From positions 1 to 39,998 of the forward strand of contig NZ_JAVWFO010000010.1 in NCBI RefSeq assembly GCF_036641015.1: DNA of 39,998 bases. Reading direction: 5' to 3'. The position numbers and the translations under genes were made by a program. The notes beneath the pieces are model-generated. The model saw nothing but the letters and a program-made list of their open reading frames with translations. It did not search any database and was not told the origin of the DNA. The DNA comes from Anaerorhabdus sp036641015 (GTDB lineage Bacteria > Bacillota_I > Bacilli_A > Erysipelotrichales > Erysipelotrichaceae). This document shows positions 8,564-15,877 of this stretch, piece by piece (within the stretch, counting starts at the first letter, position 1; each line of letters opens with the position of its first letter).

Positions 8564-9800
8564 GTGTGTTGTCATAGGTGGTGGATCTGCTGGGCTTGCG
8601 AGTGCATTATCACTTTATAATGAAGGGATTCACGAAATATTAATTCTTGAACGTGATCAAGAATTAGGTGGTATTTTAAATCAATGTATTCATAATGGAT
8701 TTGGATTACACACATTCAAAGAAGAATTATCAGGACCAGCATATGCAGAACGCTATATTGATTTAATTCACAAAACGACAATTGAAATAAAATGCAATAC
8801 AATGGTTACATCAGTTAGCGAAGATAAGATAATTGAATATGTTAATCCAGTTGAAGGCTATGTTCAAATTGTGGCAGATGCGATAATTGAAGCTATGGGA
8901 TGTAGAGAAAGAACTCGTGGTGCTATATCTATTCCTGGCTATCGTCCATCTGGTATTTGGACTGCAGGAACAGCTCAGCGTTATTTAAATATGGAAGGAT
9001 ACTTATGTGGTAAACGAGTATTTATACTCGGTTCAGGTGATATTGGATTAATTATGGCTAGGCGTATGACATTAGAAGGAGCTATTGTTTGTGGGGTCGC
9101 AGAAATTATGCCTTACTCTAATGGATTACCTAGAAATATCAAACAATGTTTAGAGGATTTTAATATTCCGCTTTATCTAAGTCATACAATCACTGATATT
9201 AAAGGATTGAATCGAGTTGAAGGAATTACGATAAGTGAAGTTGATTCTAATTTTAAGCCAATAGATGGCAGTGAGAAATCATTTGATGTTGATACAGTAT
9301 TATTATCTGTTGGTTTAGTTCCTGAAAATGCCTTAAGTGAAGAAGCACATATTCAACTTCATCCGAAAACTAAAGGACCTATTGTAAACGAATCTTATAT
9401 GACAAGTGTTGAAGGTATATTTGCATGTGGAAATGTACTACATGTCCATGATTTAGTAGATTTTGTAAGTCATGAATCAGGTAAGACTGGTTTAGCGGTT
9501 GCGAAATATTTAAATCATCAATTAATTTTAGAAAACGGGAAGAAATGTTTAAGTGGTAATGGAATTGGCTATGTTGTACCCATGAGTATGCAGAATAAAA
9601 ATATAACTGATAACTTTGAACTATTATTCAGAGTAACTAAGCCTAGCCAAGATGGTATTATTAGAATTAAAGATGGAGATAGAATTATTAAGGAAATTAA
9701 AAAGAAACATTTAAATCCTTCAGAAATGGAAAAGGTAATTCTAAGTAAAGAAGAATGTGAGAAAGTAAAACAGGAAATTCTTGTGGAGGTAATACAATGA
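8547..9800 (+). CDS. FAD/NAD(P)-dependent oxidoreductase of the glycerol operon
   Basis: Pyridine nucleotide-disulfide-oxidoreductase-like flavoprotein (417 residues) that travels with GlpA-like and DUF1667 proteins in anaerobic Firmicutes. It has an N-terminal FAD motif VIGGGSAGLAS, a second dinucleotide motif VFILGSGDIGLIMARR (about 151-166) for NAD(P)H, the family element LNQCIHNGFGLH with one conserved cysteine, and a late FAD-contact segment GIFACGNVLHVHD. There is no CxxC redox pair. The open frame extends to 8532, but ATG 8547 (or 8550) follows GGAAGGA at 8534-8540. It overlaps the previous gene by about 17 bp. It presumably moves electrons from the GlpA-like subunit to NAD(P)+ or another carrier; this role is inferred from context. 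Confidence 0.87.
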   Translation: MMKRYRCVVIGGGSAGLASALSLYNEGIHEILILERDQELGGILNQCIHNGFGLHTFKEELSGPAYAERYIDLIHKTTIEIKCNTMVTSVSEDKIIEYVNPVEGYVQIVADAIIEAMGCRERTRGAISIPGYRPSGIWTAGTAQRYLNMEGYLCGKRVFILGSGDIGLIMARRMTLEGAIVCGVAEIMPYSNGLPRNIKQCLEDFNIPLYLSHTITDIKGLNRVEGITISEVDSNFKPIDGSEKSFDVDTVLLSVGLVPENALSEEAHIQLHPKTKGPIVNESYMTSVEGIFACGNVLHVHDLVDFVSHESGKTGLAVAKYLNHQLILENGKKCLSGNGIGYVVPMSMQNKNITDNFELLFRVTKPSQDGIIRIKDGDRIIKEIKKKHLNPSEMEKVILSKEECEKVKQEILVEVIQ

Positions 9801-10159
9801 AACAGGAAATGATATGTATTACATGTCCTATGGGGTGTCATCTTACAGTTGAACTTGTTGATAATGATGTAAAATCAGTTAGTGGAAATACATGTCCTAG
9901 AGGAAAGGACTATGCAATAAATGAGTGCTTACATCCATTACGTGTATTAACATCAACAGTTATTATTAAAAATGCATTAGTTTCTAGATGTCCGGTAATT
10001 ACTAGTAAACCAATACCAAAAGAAAAAATATTTGATGCTATGAAAGAAATTAATGAGATTACAATACAAGCTCCAATACACATTAACGATGTTATTATCA
10101 AGAACGTTTGTGGGTTGGATGTTGATGTAATTGCATCACGCAGTATGGGTAGAGTTTAG
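9797..10159 (+). CDS. DUF1667 cysteine-rich protein
   Basis: Small (120-residue) soluble protein of the DUF1667 family, regularly third in the glycerol-3-phosphate dehydrogenase module. The N-terminus has CITCPMGC followed by NTCPRGKDYA, a four-cysteine arrangement resembling metal or iron-sulfur sites of molybdopterin enzymes. A further conserved cysteine lies in SRCPVIT and another in KNVCGLDVDVIAS. The start overlaps the previous stop as ATGA. An electron-carrier or cluster-holding subunit is likely but unproven. Its stop codon sits in the loop of the operon terminator. Confidence 0.85.
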   Translation: MKQEMICITCPMGCHLTVELVDNDVKSVSGNTCPRGKDYAINECLHPLRVLTSTVIIKNALVSRCPVITSKPIPKEKIFDAMKEINEITIQAPIHINDVIIKNVCGLDVDVIASRSMGRV

Positions 10160-10170
10160 CTCTACCTTTT
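10148..10170 (+). terminator. Rho-independent terminator of the glycerol operon, stop codon in loop
   Basis: GGTAGAG pairs with CTCTACC over 7 bp around loop TTTAG, followed by TTTTATTAT. The stop codon of the DUF1667 gene (10157-10159) is the TAG in the loop. Confidence 0.8.
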
Positions 10171-10174
10171 ATTA

Positions 10175-10188
10175 TGTGAGCGTTCACA
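10175..10188. promoter_or_regulatory. Catabolite responsive element (cre) for CcpA
   Basis: TGTGAGCGTTCACA agrees at all defined positions with the Bacillus cre consensus TGWNANCGNTNWCA. It is the core of a 20-bp palindrome (10172-10191) with one mismatched pair. It lies after the glycerol operon terminator and 69 bases before the VTC gene's start, where CcpA or another LacI-family regulator could act. A lac-type operator is the same shape, so the exact regulator is uncertain. Confidence 0.7.
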
Positions 10189-10256
10189 TAAATTTCATAC
10201 AAAACCCATTTGTTTCCCATATTTTAGGTCTAAAGTATGTTTAGGAGGAATTTACT

Positions 10257-10952
10257 ATGAGGAATGTATCAAGTAGTAATCAAGTTCAACAGAAGTACTT
10301 AATTAAAGAAGGACAAGTTAAAAAATTCATGGAATGTTTATCAAATAAAATAGAGGAAGATGAACATTTTAAATATACGGTATATAACATTTATTATGAA
10401 CCAGTAAGTGAAACTTTAATTTCAAAAGTATATAAAAGTAGGATACCCAATGAAATTATTCGCTTAAGAAGTTATGGAATTCCTCAAATTAGTGATCCTG
10501 TTTATATTGAAATAAAAGAAACAAAAAATGAGGAAACACACAAACAAAGGCTAGAATTGACTTTGGATGAAGCCTATGAATTATTATGCAAGCAACATGA
10601 TTGTGGTGATAATCAAATTGATGAATTATTAAGGAATAGTGGTTTATTACCAAAATTATTTGTCGGATATGAACGAGTAGCGTATTGTAGTAAATTTAAT
10701 CCAAAAGTACGATTAACATTTTCTATGAATATACGATATCGTTTTGAAGATTTTAGGTTATGTGATTTGTCTAAGAATATTCAATTGTTTAATGATGATT
10801 CAATTTTACTTGAAGTAAGTGGTGAAAGTTTACCTGAATGGTTAACAAATGCCATCAAGATATGTAATTTTAAACCAATTCAACATAAAGCGGTATTCCA
10901 TAAATTTAAACAATATGAGGAACAACTAAAACTATCAAGTAATTATTACTAA
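10257..10952 (+). CDS. VTC-domain protein, polyphosphate polymerase-like
   Basis: A 231-residue VTC-domain protein related to the catalytic domain of yeast Vtc4, which builds inorganic polyphosphate from ATP in a tunnel of basic residues. Landmarks match bacterial members: YNIYYEP (about 43-49), IRLRSYGIP (Arg69 and Arg71), VYIEIKET (Lys87), VGYERVAY (Arg140), RLTFSMNIRYR (about 152-162), and PEWL near 193-196. The usual EIK near the end reads LEVSG, so one basic position is changed. No membrane segment or signal peptide. AGGAGG lies at 10243-10248. It appears monocistronic, without the CotH or DUF4956 partners often seen. A cre box upstream suggests carbon control. Activity is inferred from family. 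Confidence 0.78.
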   Translation: MRNVSSSNQVQQKYLIKEGQVKKFMECLSNKIEEDEHFKYTVYNIYYEPVSETLISKVYKSRIPNEIIRLRSYGIPQISDPVYIEIKETKNEETHKQRLELTLDEAYELLCKQHDCGDNQIDELLRNSGLLPKLFVGYERVAYCSKFNPKVRLTFSMNIRYRFEDFRLCDLSKNIQLFNDDSILLEVSGESLPEWLTNAIKICNFKPIQHKAVFHKFKQYEEQLKLSSNYY

Positions 10953-11020
10953 TTCTCTAAATACCTACAATTATTAATATATTTATGATATCCTATCAGT
11001 AATAATGGGAGGTAGTAATT

Positions 11021-12037
11021 ATGCGATTTGGTGTTGTAGGAACTAACTTTGTATCTGATTTCTTTATGAGTGGTGTAAAAGAGGTACCAGAAATAGAAGT
11101 TACTGGTGTATGTAGTGGAAGAAAAGAGAATGCAATTCGTTTTGCGGAAAAATATAATATTGAAAATGTCTTTGATAATTATTTAGAGATGATTGATTCA
11201 GGTAAAATTGATGCGATATATTTAGCTGTTCCAAATCAATTGCACTATGAAATGACAATAGAATGTATGAAAAGAAAAATTCCTACATTAACAGAAAAAC
11301 CATTTGCGACAAATTATCGTGAAGCTAAAGAAATGATTGAGTATTCACGAAAAATGAATACATATCTACACGATGGATTAATTCCGTTGTATACAGAAAA
11401 TTTACAAGTAGTAAAAGAGGCAATAAATAGCATTGGTAAATTACGTCGTTGTGTATTTACTTTTGGTAAATATTCATCTCGTTATGATGCATATCTAAGA
11501 GGTGAGAATCCTACAACATTTAGAAGAGATTTAAGTAATGGTTCTATGATGGATTTAGGAATTTATTGTTTGGGTGATGCTGTTGCGTTATTTGGTAAAC
11601 CTAAATCAATAATAGCTACAGGATTAATTCTTGATACAGGGGTTGATGGATTAGGAACATGTTTATTACAATATGATGGATTTGAAGTTACAATTCAACA
11701 CTCAAAGATTACTGATACTCAAGTAGTATCAGAAATACAAGGTGAGGAAGGTATTATTCAAATTGATTTATTAAGTCGTGTATTAAACGTTTGGTTAACA
11801 CCAAGAAATAAATCAACTGGTGGAACACTTAAGGCAAAAGAAGGCGAAAAGACACTTATTTCAAAACCAAGTTTAGAAGGATTTACATATCAATTGAAAG
11901 ATTTTGTGGAAAATGTAAAAGCTAATAGAATTGAATCTGAAGTATTTCCACATCAATTAACATTAGATATCATGGAAGTATTAACTGAATGTAGAAGACA
12001 AATGGGTGTAATTTATCCAGCTGATGAAAGAGAATAA
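11021..12037 (+). CDS. Gfo/Idh/MocA family NAD(P)-dependent oxidoreductase
   Basis: Dehydrogenase of the glucose-fructose oxidoreductase / inositol dehydrogenase family acting on a sugar, polyol or related compound. The N-terminal Rossmann fold starts MRFGVVGTNFVSDFF, and the catalytic-lysine motif TEKPFA (Lys93) follows the NAD domain. The C-terminal sheet domain includes SMMDLGIYCLGDAVALFG. At 338 residues it has normal length. GGGAGG precedes the ATG. The amidohydrolase gene starts two bases after its stop, so they are co-transcribed and may act on one pathway. The substrate cannot be assigned. Confidence 0.9.
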   Translation: MRFGVVGTNFVSDFFMSGVKEVPEIEVTGVCSGRKENAIRFAEKYNIENVFDNYLEMIDSGKIDAIYLAVPNQLHYEMTIECMKRKIPTLTEKPFATNYREAKEMIEYSRKMNTYLHDGLIPLYTENLQVVKEAINSIGKLRRCVFTFGKYSSRYDAYLRGENPTTFRRDLSNGSMMDLGIYCLGDAVALFGKPKSIIATGLILDTGVDGLGTCLLQYDGFEVTIQHSKITDTQVVSEIQGEEGIIQIDLLSRVLNVWLTPRNKSTGGTLKAKEGEKTLISKPSLEGFTYQLKDFVENVKANRIESEVFPHQLTLDIMEVLTECRRQMGVIYPADERE

Positions 12038-12039
12038 GT

Positions 12040-13599
12040 ATGAAAACATTACTAATTCATGGCAAATTTTATAAAGCTAATTGTGAAGCTCTTTTAATTG
12101 AGAATAATAAAATAAAACAAATTGGGCAACTAATTGATTTTGATTTGGCACAAGTGAATGAAGTAATTGATTGTAAAGGACATCTTGTACTACCAGGTTT
12201 TAATGACTCTCATTGTCATTTGGTAGGGACAGGTGTCTTTTTATCAAATATTCAATTACAAAATTGTAAGTCACTACAAACGGTTTTAGAGGAAGTGAGT
12301 AAAGCGGCACAAAAAATAGAAAAAGGAAATTGGATAATTGGTAGAGGGTGGAATCAAGATAACTTTGATGAAGTAAAATACCCAACAAGAGAAATGTTGG
12401 ATAACATTACCAAAGATCATCCAGTAATTTTAACAAGATGCTGTGGTCATATTGCAGTAGTAAACTCATTGGCGATAGAATTGGCACATGTGACAAAGGA
12501 TACTCGTGTTGATGGCGGAGATTTTGATTTGGATACAGGATTGTTTAAAGAAATGGCAATTGAACTTATTCATCATGCTTATCCAAATACTACATGTAAC
12601 GATTTAAAGGAATACATACACATTGCGACTGAGGAATGTCATCGTAATGGTATAACATCAGTTCAAACAGATGATTTTGTAACAATTACAAATGATTATC
12701 ATCTTCCTTTACAAGCTTATTTAGAATTGGAAAAAGAAGGTAAATTACAGTTAAGAGTAAATCAACAATGTCAATTTATCGAACGAAAAGACTTAATGCA
12801 ATTTATTAAAGAAGATCATTTAAGTAAACAACAAGGTGAATTCTTTAGGTTAGGTCCAATTAAAGTTGTGGGTGATGGATCTCTTGGTGCAAGAACTGCT
12901 AAAATGTCAACACCTTACCATGATGATCCAAGTACTAGTGGTATGGTAAATTATACACAAGATGATTTTGATTACTTTGTGCAAAAAGGAATGGAAACAA
13001 ACATGGGAACAATTATTCATACAATTGGTGATGGTTGCCTTGATATGGTTTGTAATAGTTTTGAAAAATATTTGGATAGTGATAACCGTAATCGTTCAGG
13101 ATTAGTTCATGTTCAAATAACAAGGAATGATCAATTAGAGAAAATAAAAAAACTAAAACTTCATGCATATATTCAATCATGTTTTATTGATTATGATAGT
13201 AAAATTGTTAAAGATCGTGTTGGTGATAAAGCTAATACATCTTATGCATTTAAAACGTTGTATGATTCTGTAACAGTATCAAATGGTTCGGATTCTCCAG
13301 TAGAATCATTAAATTGTTTTACTGGTATTGAGTGTGCAATAACTAGATCATCAATTAATAGTAAAGAACCTTATCGTCCTGACCAAGCGTTAACACTTGT
13401 TGAAGCAATCGATACATATACAGAGGATGGTGCTTATTCATCATTTGAAGAAAATAGTAAAGGTAAGTTAAAAGAAGGTATGATAGCTGATATTATAATC
13501 GTAAATAATGATCTATTTGAGATTGATTCTTCTGAAATTCATAATACCGAAGTATTACACACTATATTTAATGGAAAAACTGTATTTTCTAAGTTATAA
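12040..13599 (+). CDS. Amidohydrolase family 3 (YtcJ-like) metal-dependent hydrolase
   Basis: Metal-dependent hydrolase of the amidohydrolase superfamily (519 residues), related to YtcJ and N-substituted formamide deformylase-like enzymes. After a small beta-sandwich part, FNDSHCHL supplies the metal-binding HxH (His58, His60). Then come the family segments GRGWNQDNFDE, TRCCGHIAVVNS, DGSLGARTAKM, a VHVQ histidine and the late metal aspartate in NGSDSPVE. The C-terminus returns to the sandwich (LKEGMIADIIIVNNDLFEI). No signal peptide, so cytoplasmic. It begins two bases after the Gfo/Idh/MocA gene, with only a weak AAAGAGAA site, consistent with coupled translation. Substrate unknown. Confidence 0.88.
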   Translation: MKTLLIHGKFYKANCEALLIENNKIKQIGQLIDFDLAQVNEVIDCKGHLVLPGFNDSHCHLVGTGVFLSNIQLQNCKSLQTVLEEVSKAAQKIEKGNWIIGRGWNQDNFDEVKYPTREMLDNITKDHPVILTRCCGHIAVVNSLAIELAHVTKDTRVDGGDFDLDTGLFKEMAIELIHHAYPNTTCNDLKEYIHIATEECHRNGITSVQTDDFVTITNDYHLPLQAYLELEKEGKLQLRVNQQCQFIERKDLMQFIKEDHLSKQQGEFFRLGPIKVVGDGSLGARTAKMSTPYHDDPSTSGMVNYTQDDFDYFVQKGMETNMGTIIHTIGDGCLDMVCNSFEKYLDSDNRNRSGLVHVQITRNDQLEKIKKLKLHAYIQSCFIDYDSKIVKDRVGDKANTSYAFKTLYDSVTVSNGSDSPVESLNCFTGIECAITRSSINSKEPYRPDQALTLVEAIDTYTEDGAYSSFEENSKGKLKEGMIADIIIVNNDLFEIDSSEIHNTEVLHTIFNGKTVFSKL

Positions 13600-13602
13600 C
13601 AA

Positions 13603-13632
13603 TTGAATTACCTTATTAGTACGGTGTACAAT
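13603..13632 (+). promoter_or_regulatory. Promoter of the M18 aminopeptidase gene
   Basis: TTGAAT, an 18-base spacer and TACAAT (5/6 to consensus). The predicted start near 13639 gives a short leader carrying AAAGGAGG before the ATG at 13653. Confidence 0.6.
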
Positions 13633-13652
13633 ATCAAAAGGAGGATAAAAAT

Positions 13653-15023
13653 ATGAAAACTGTATGGGAAAAACTAACAACTGCTGAAATGAAAGCAGTA
13701 TTTGATTTTAATGAAAATTATAAAAAATATCTTGATGCTGGAAAGACTGAAAGAGAATGTGTTGAAGCTGCAGTAGCGCTAGCGAAAAAAGAAGGATTTA
13801 AAGATTATGCTACATTAAAAAATAAGAAACTAAAAACAGGAGATAAGGTTTACTTTATTAATAGAGATAAAAACTTATGTCTTTATGTTATTGGTAGTCA
13901 ACCTATTTCAAGTGGTTTAAATATACTAGGTGCACATATTGATTCACCTCGTATTGACCTTAAACAAGTACCAGTGTATGAAGCTGATGGATTAGTATTA
14001 TTTGATACTCATTATTATGGTGGGGTTAAGAAATACCAATGGGTAGCTCAACCGATGGCACTGCATGGCGTTGTTTGTAAAAAAGATGGAACTAAAGTCG
14101 TATTAGCGATTGGCGAAAAAGACAGTGATCCAGTTGTTGGTATTAGTGATTTATTAATTCACTTAGCAAGAGAACAGTTAGCTAAAACAGGTTCGAAAGT
14201 TGTTGAAGGTGAAGATCTAAATGTATTAGTGGGATCTATTCCTGATACAAAAGCTAAAAATGATAAAGTAAAAACTTACTTACTAAACTTATTAAAGAAA
14301 GAATACAAAATTGAAGAAGATGATTTCTTAAGTGCTGAACTTGAAATCGTTCCTGCTGGTAAAGCAAGAGACTATGGTTTAGATCGTAGTATGGTTATGG
14401 GATATGGACATGATGATAGAGTATGTGCATATACATCTTTAGCTGCAATTTTAGAAATTAAGAAACCAAAACGCACTAGTTGCTGCATTTTAGTTGATAA
14501 AGAAGAAGTTGGTTCTCAAGGAAATACAGGTATGCAATCACGTTTCTTTGAAAATACAATTGCTGAGTTATTAGAAGCAACAGAAGGTTTCACAGATCTT
14601 AAATTTAGAAAAACATTAACAAATTCAAAAATGTTATCAAGCGATGTATCTGCTGGCTTTGATCCAAATTATCCATCAGTATTTGAAAAAAGAAATTCAG
14701 CATTCTTAGGAATGGGTATTTGTTTAAATAAATATACTGGATCAGGTGGAAAAGGTGGATGCAGTGATGCAAGTCCAGAATTTATCGCAGAAATACGTAA
14801 TGTATTTGATACAGCTAAAGTACAATTCCAAACAGCTGAACTTGGTAGAGTAGATGCTGGAGGGGGAGGAACAATAGCTTATGTTCTTTCTAACTTAAAT
14901 GTTGAAGTTATTGATGCAGGTATTGCAGTACAAAACATGCATGCTCCTTATGAAGTAGTTTCTAAGGCAGATGTTTATGAAACATATCGTGGATATATTG
15001 CATTTTTAGAAAAAATTAAATAA
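13653..15023 (+). CDS. M18 family zinc aminopeptidase
   Basis: Cytosolic aminopeptidase of peptidase family M18 (aminopeptidase I / aspartyl aminopeptidase type), a two-zinc enzyme that forms dodecamers and trims N-terminal residues. Zinc-site motifs appear in order: GAHIDSPRID (His95), GHDDRVCAYTS, the catalytic glutamates in DKEEVGSQGNTG, SSDVSAGFDP, and the late MHAPYEVVSKAD histidine. The glycine-rich GKGGCSDASPEF is also typical. Length (456 residues) is normal. AAAGGAGG precedes the start. It has its own promoter and terminator, so it is probably monocistronic and housekeeping. Confidence 0.94.
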   Translation: MKTVWEKLTTAEMKAVFDFNENYKKYLDAGKTERECVEAAVALAKKEGFKDYATLKNKKLKTGDKVYFINRDKNLCLYVIGSQPISSGLNILGAHIDSPRIDLKQVPVYEADGLVLFDTHYYGGVKKYQWVAQPMALHGVVCKKDGTKVVLAIGEKDSDPVVGISDLLIHLAREQLAKTGSKVVEGEDLNVLVGSIPDTKAKNDKVKTYLLNLLKKEYKIEEDDFLSAELEIVPAGKARDYGLDRSMVMGYGHDDRVCAYTSLAAILEIKKPKRTSCCILVDKEEVGSQGNTGMQSRFFENTIAELLEATEGFTDLKFRKTLTNSKMLSSDVSAGFDPNYPSVFEKRNSAFLGMGICLNKYTGSGGKGGCSDASPEFIAEIRNVFDTAKVQFQTAELGRVDAGGGGTIAYVLSNLNVEVIDAGIAVQNMHAPYEVVSKADVYETYRGYIAFLEKIK

Positions 15024-15036
15024 ATTATGTACTAAG

Positions 15037-15068
15037 AAGTGTTATTGGTAAAATCAATAGCACTTTTA
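15037..15068 (+). terminator. Rho-independent terminator of the M18 aminopeptidase gene
   Basis: An 11-bp stem (AAGTGTTATTG with CAATAGCACTT, one G-U pair) and a 7-nt loop are followed by TTTAAT. Confidence 0.75.
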
Positions 15069-15077
15069 ATTTGCATT

Positions 15078-15105
15078 AAAAAAAATCCTCTAGTAAAGAG
15101 GATTT
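15078..15105 (-). terminator. Rho-independent terminator of plsY
   Basis: AAATCCTCT pairs with AGAGGATTT over 9 bp around a 5-nt loop. On the minus strand it is followed by a run of Ts, facing the terminator of the convergent aminopeptidase gene. Confidence 0.8.
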
Positions 15106-15119
15106 CGATAGAATTAGGA

Positions 15120-15737
15120 TTACATCCAAGTGATTTTCTTTTCTTCGTGATTCATAATACGTTTGATATTTGATTTATGACGATATGTAACAAATAAGAA
15201 TAGTGCAACAAATGATAATGATAAAGTCATATCGGGTTGAATAAAGAAAGATACGATAGCTTCAATACCAATGGCAATCATACTACTCAATGAAACCATT
15301 TTGCATAAATACAAAGTACCAAAGAAGATGGCAATTGGTAGTAAGAAGATTGCTAGAAATTGTCCAGTTACAATTCCTACTCCTAGAAAATAACCCATTG
15401 TTGTTGCGACTGCTTTACCACCTTTGAATTTAGCGAATATAGGGAAACAATGTCCAAAGCATACGGCTAAACCAGCGATGATCATAACTTCCTTAAACCA
15501 AATTGAACATATTAGAACTGTGAATGTAGATTTTAATGCATCTAGAATTGTTACGCTTATACCTGCTTTTTTACCTAAAACTCTACCAGCGTTACTTCCT
15601 CCTAAATTTCCTGAACCGTGTTCACGGACATCAGTTTTATAGAATACTTTACCAATGACTAGTGCCCAAGGTATAGATCCAAACAAATAAGCTCCTAGTA
15701 TTACTAGAATATTTTGTAATGTAAAAATTTCTGTCAT
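15120..15737 (-). CDS. plsY: Glycerol-3-phosphate acyltransferase PlsY
   Basis: Integral membrane enzyme that moves an acyl group from acyl-phosphate to sn-glycerol-3-phosphate, the first step of phospholipid synthesis in Gram-positives. The 205-residue protein has several membrane segments and the three PlsY motifs: FGSIPWALVIGK, HGSGNLGGSNAGRVLG, and FGHCFPIFAKFKGGKAVATTMG. CAGGAGAT precedes the start on the minus strand. It is divergent from parE, the same neighbourhood as in Bacillus subtilis, which helps identify the next genes as topoisomerase IV rather than gyrase. Confidence 0.96.
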   Translation of the reverse strand: MTEIFTLQNILVILGAYLFGSIPWALVIGKVFYKTDVREHGSGNLGGSNAGRVLGKKAGISVTILDALKSTFTVLICSIWFKEVMIIAGLAVCFGHCFPIFAKFKGGKAVATTMGYFLGVGIVTGQFLAIFLLPIAIFFGTLYLCKMVSLSSMIAIGIEAIVSFFIQPDMTLSLSFVALFLFVTYRHKSNIKRIMNHEEKKITWM

Positions 15738-15788
15738 ATTATTTATCTCCTGAAATCATTTTATCATATTTCTTGTATCTTCTAAACT

Positions 15789-15816
15789 TTAACTTTTACC
15801 TAATTTCTAGTATAAT
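15789..15816 (+). promoter_or_regulatory. Promoter of parE-parC
   Basis: TTAACT (4/6), a 16-base spacer and a perfect TATAAT at 15811-15816. Transcription would start near 15823, giving a leader of about 55 bases. Confidence 0.55.
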
Positions 15817-15877
15817 AAGGCAGGCGTAGTTTTGAAGTAGAAAGGATAATCCAAAGATTTAGTTATGGTGGGTATAT

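Noticed and set aside
10172..10191. CRP-type site (TGTGA/TCACA) upstream of the VTC gene
   Set aside because: The half-sites are four bases apart, not six, while the sequence matches the CcpA cre consensus fully; a LacI-family site is the better reading.
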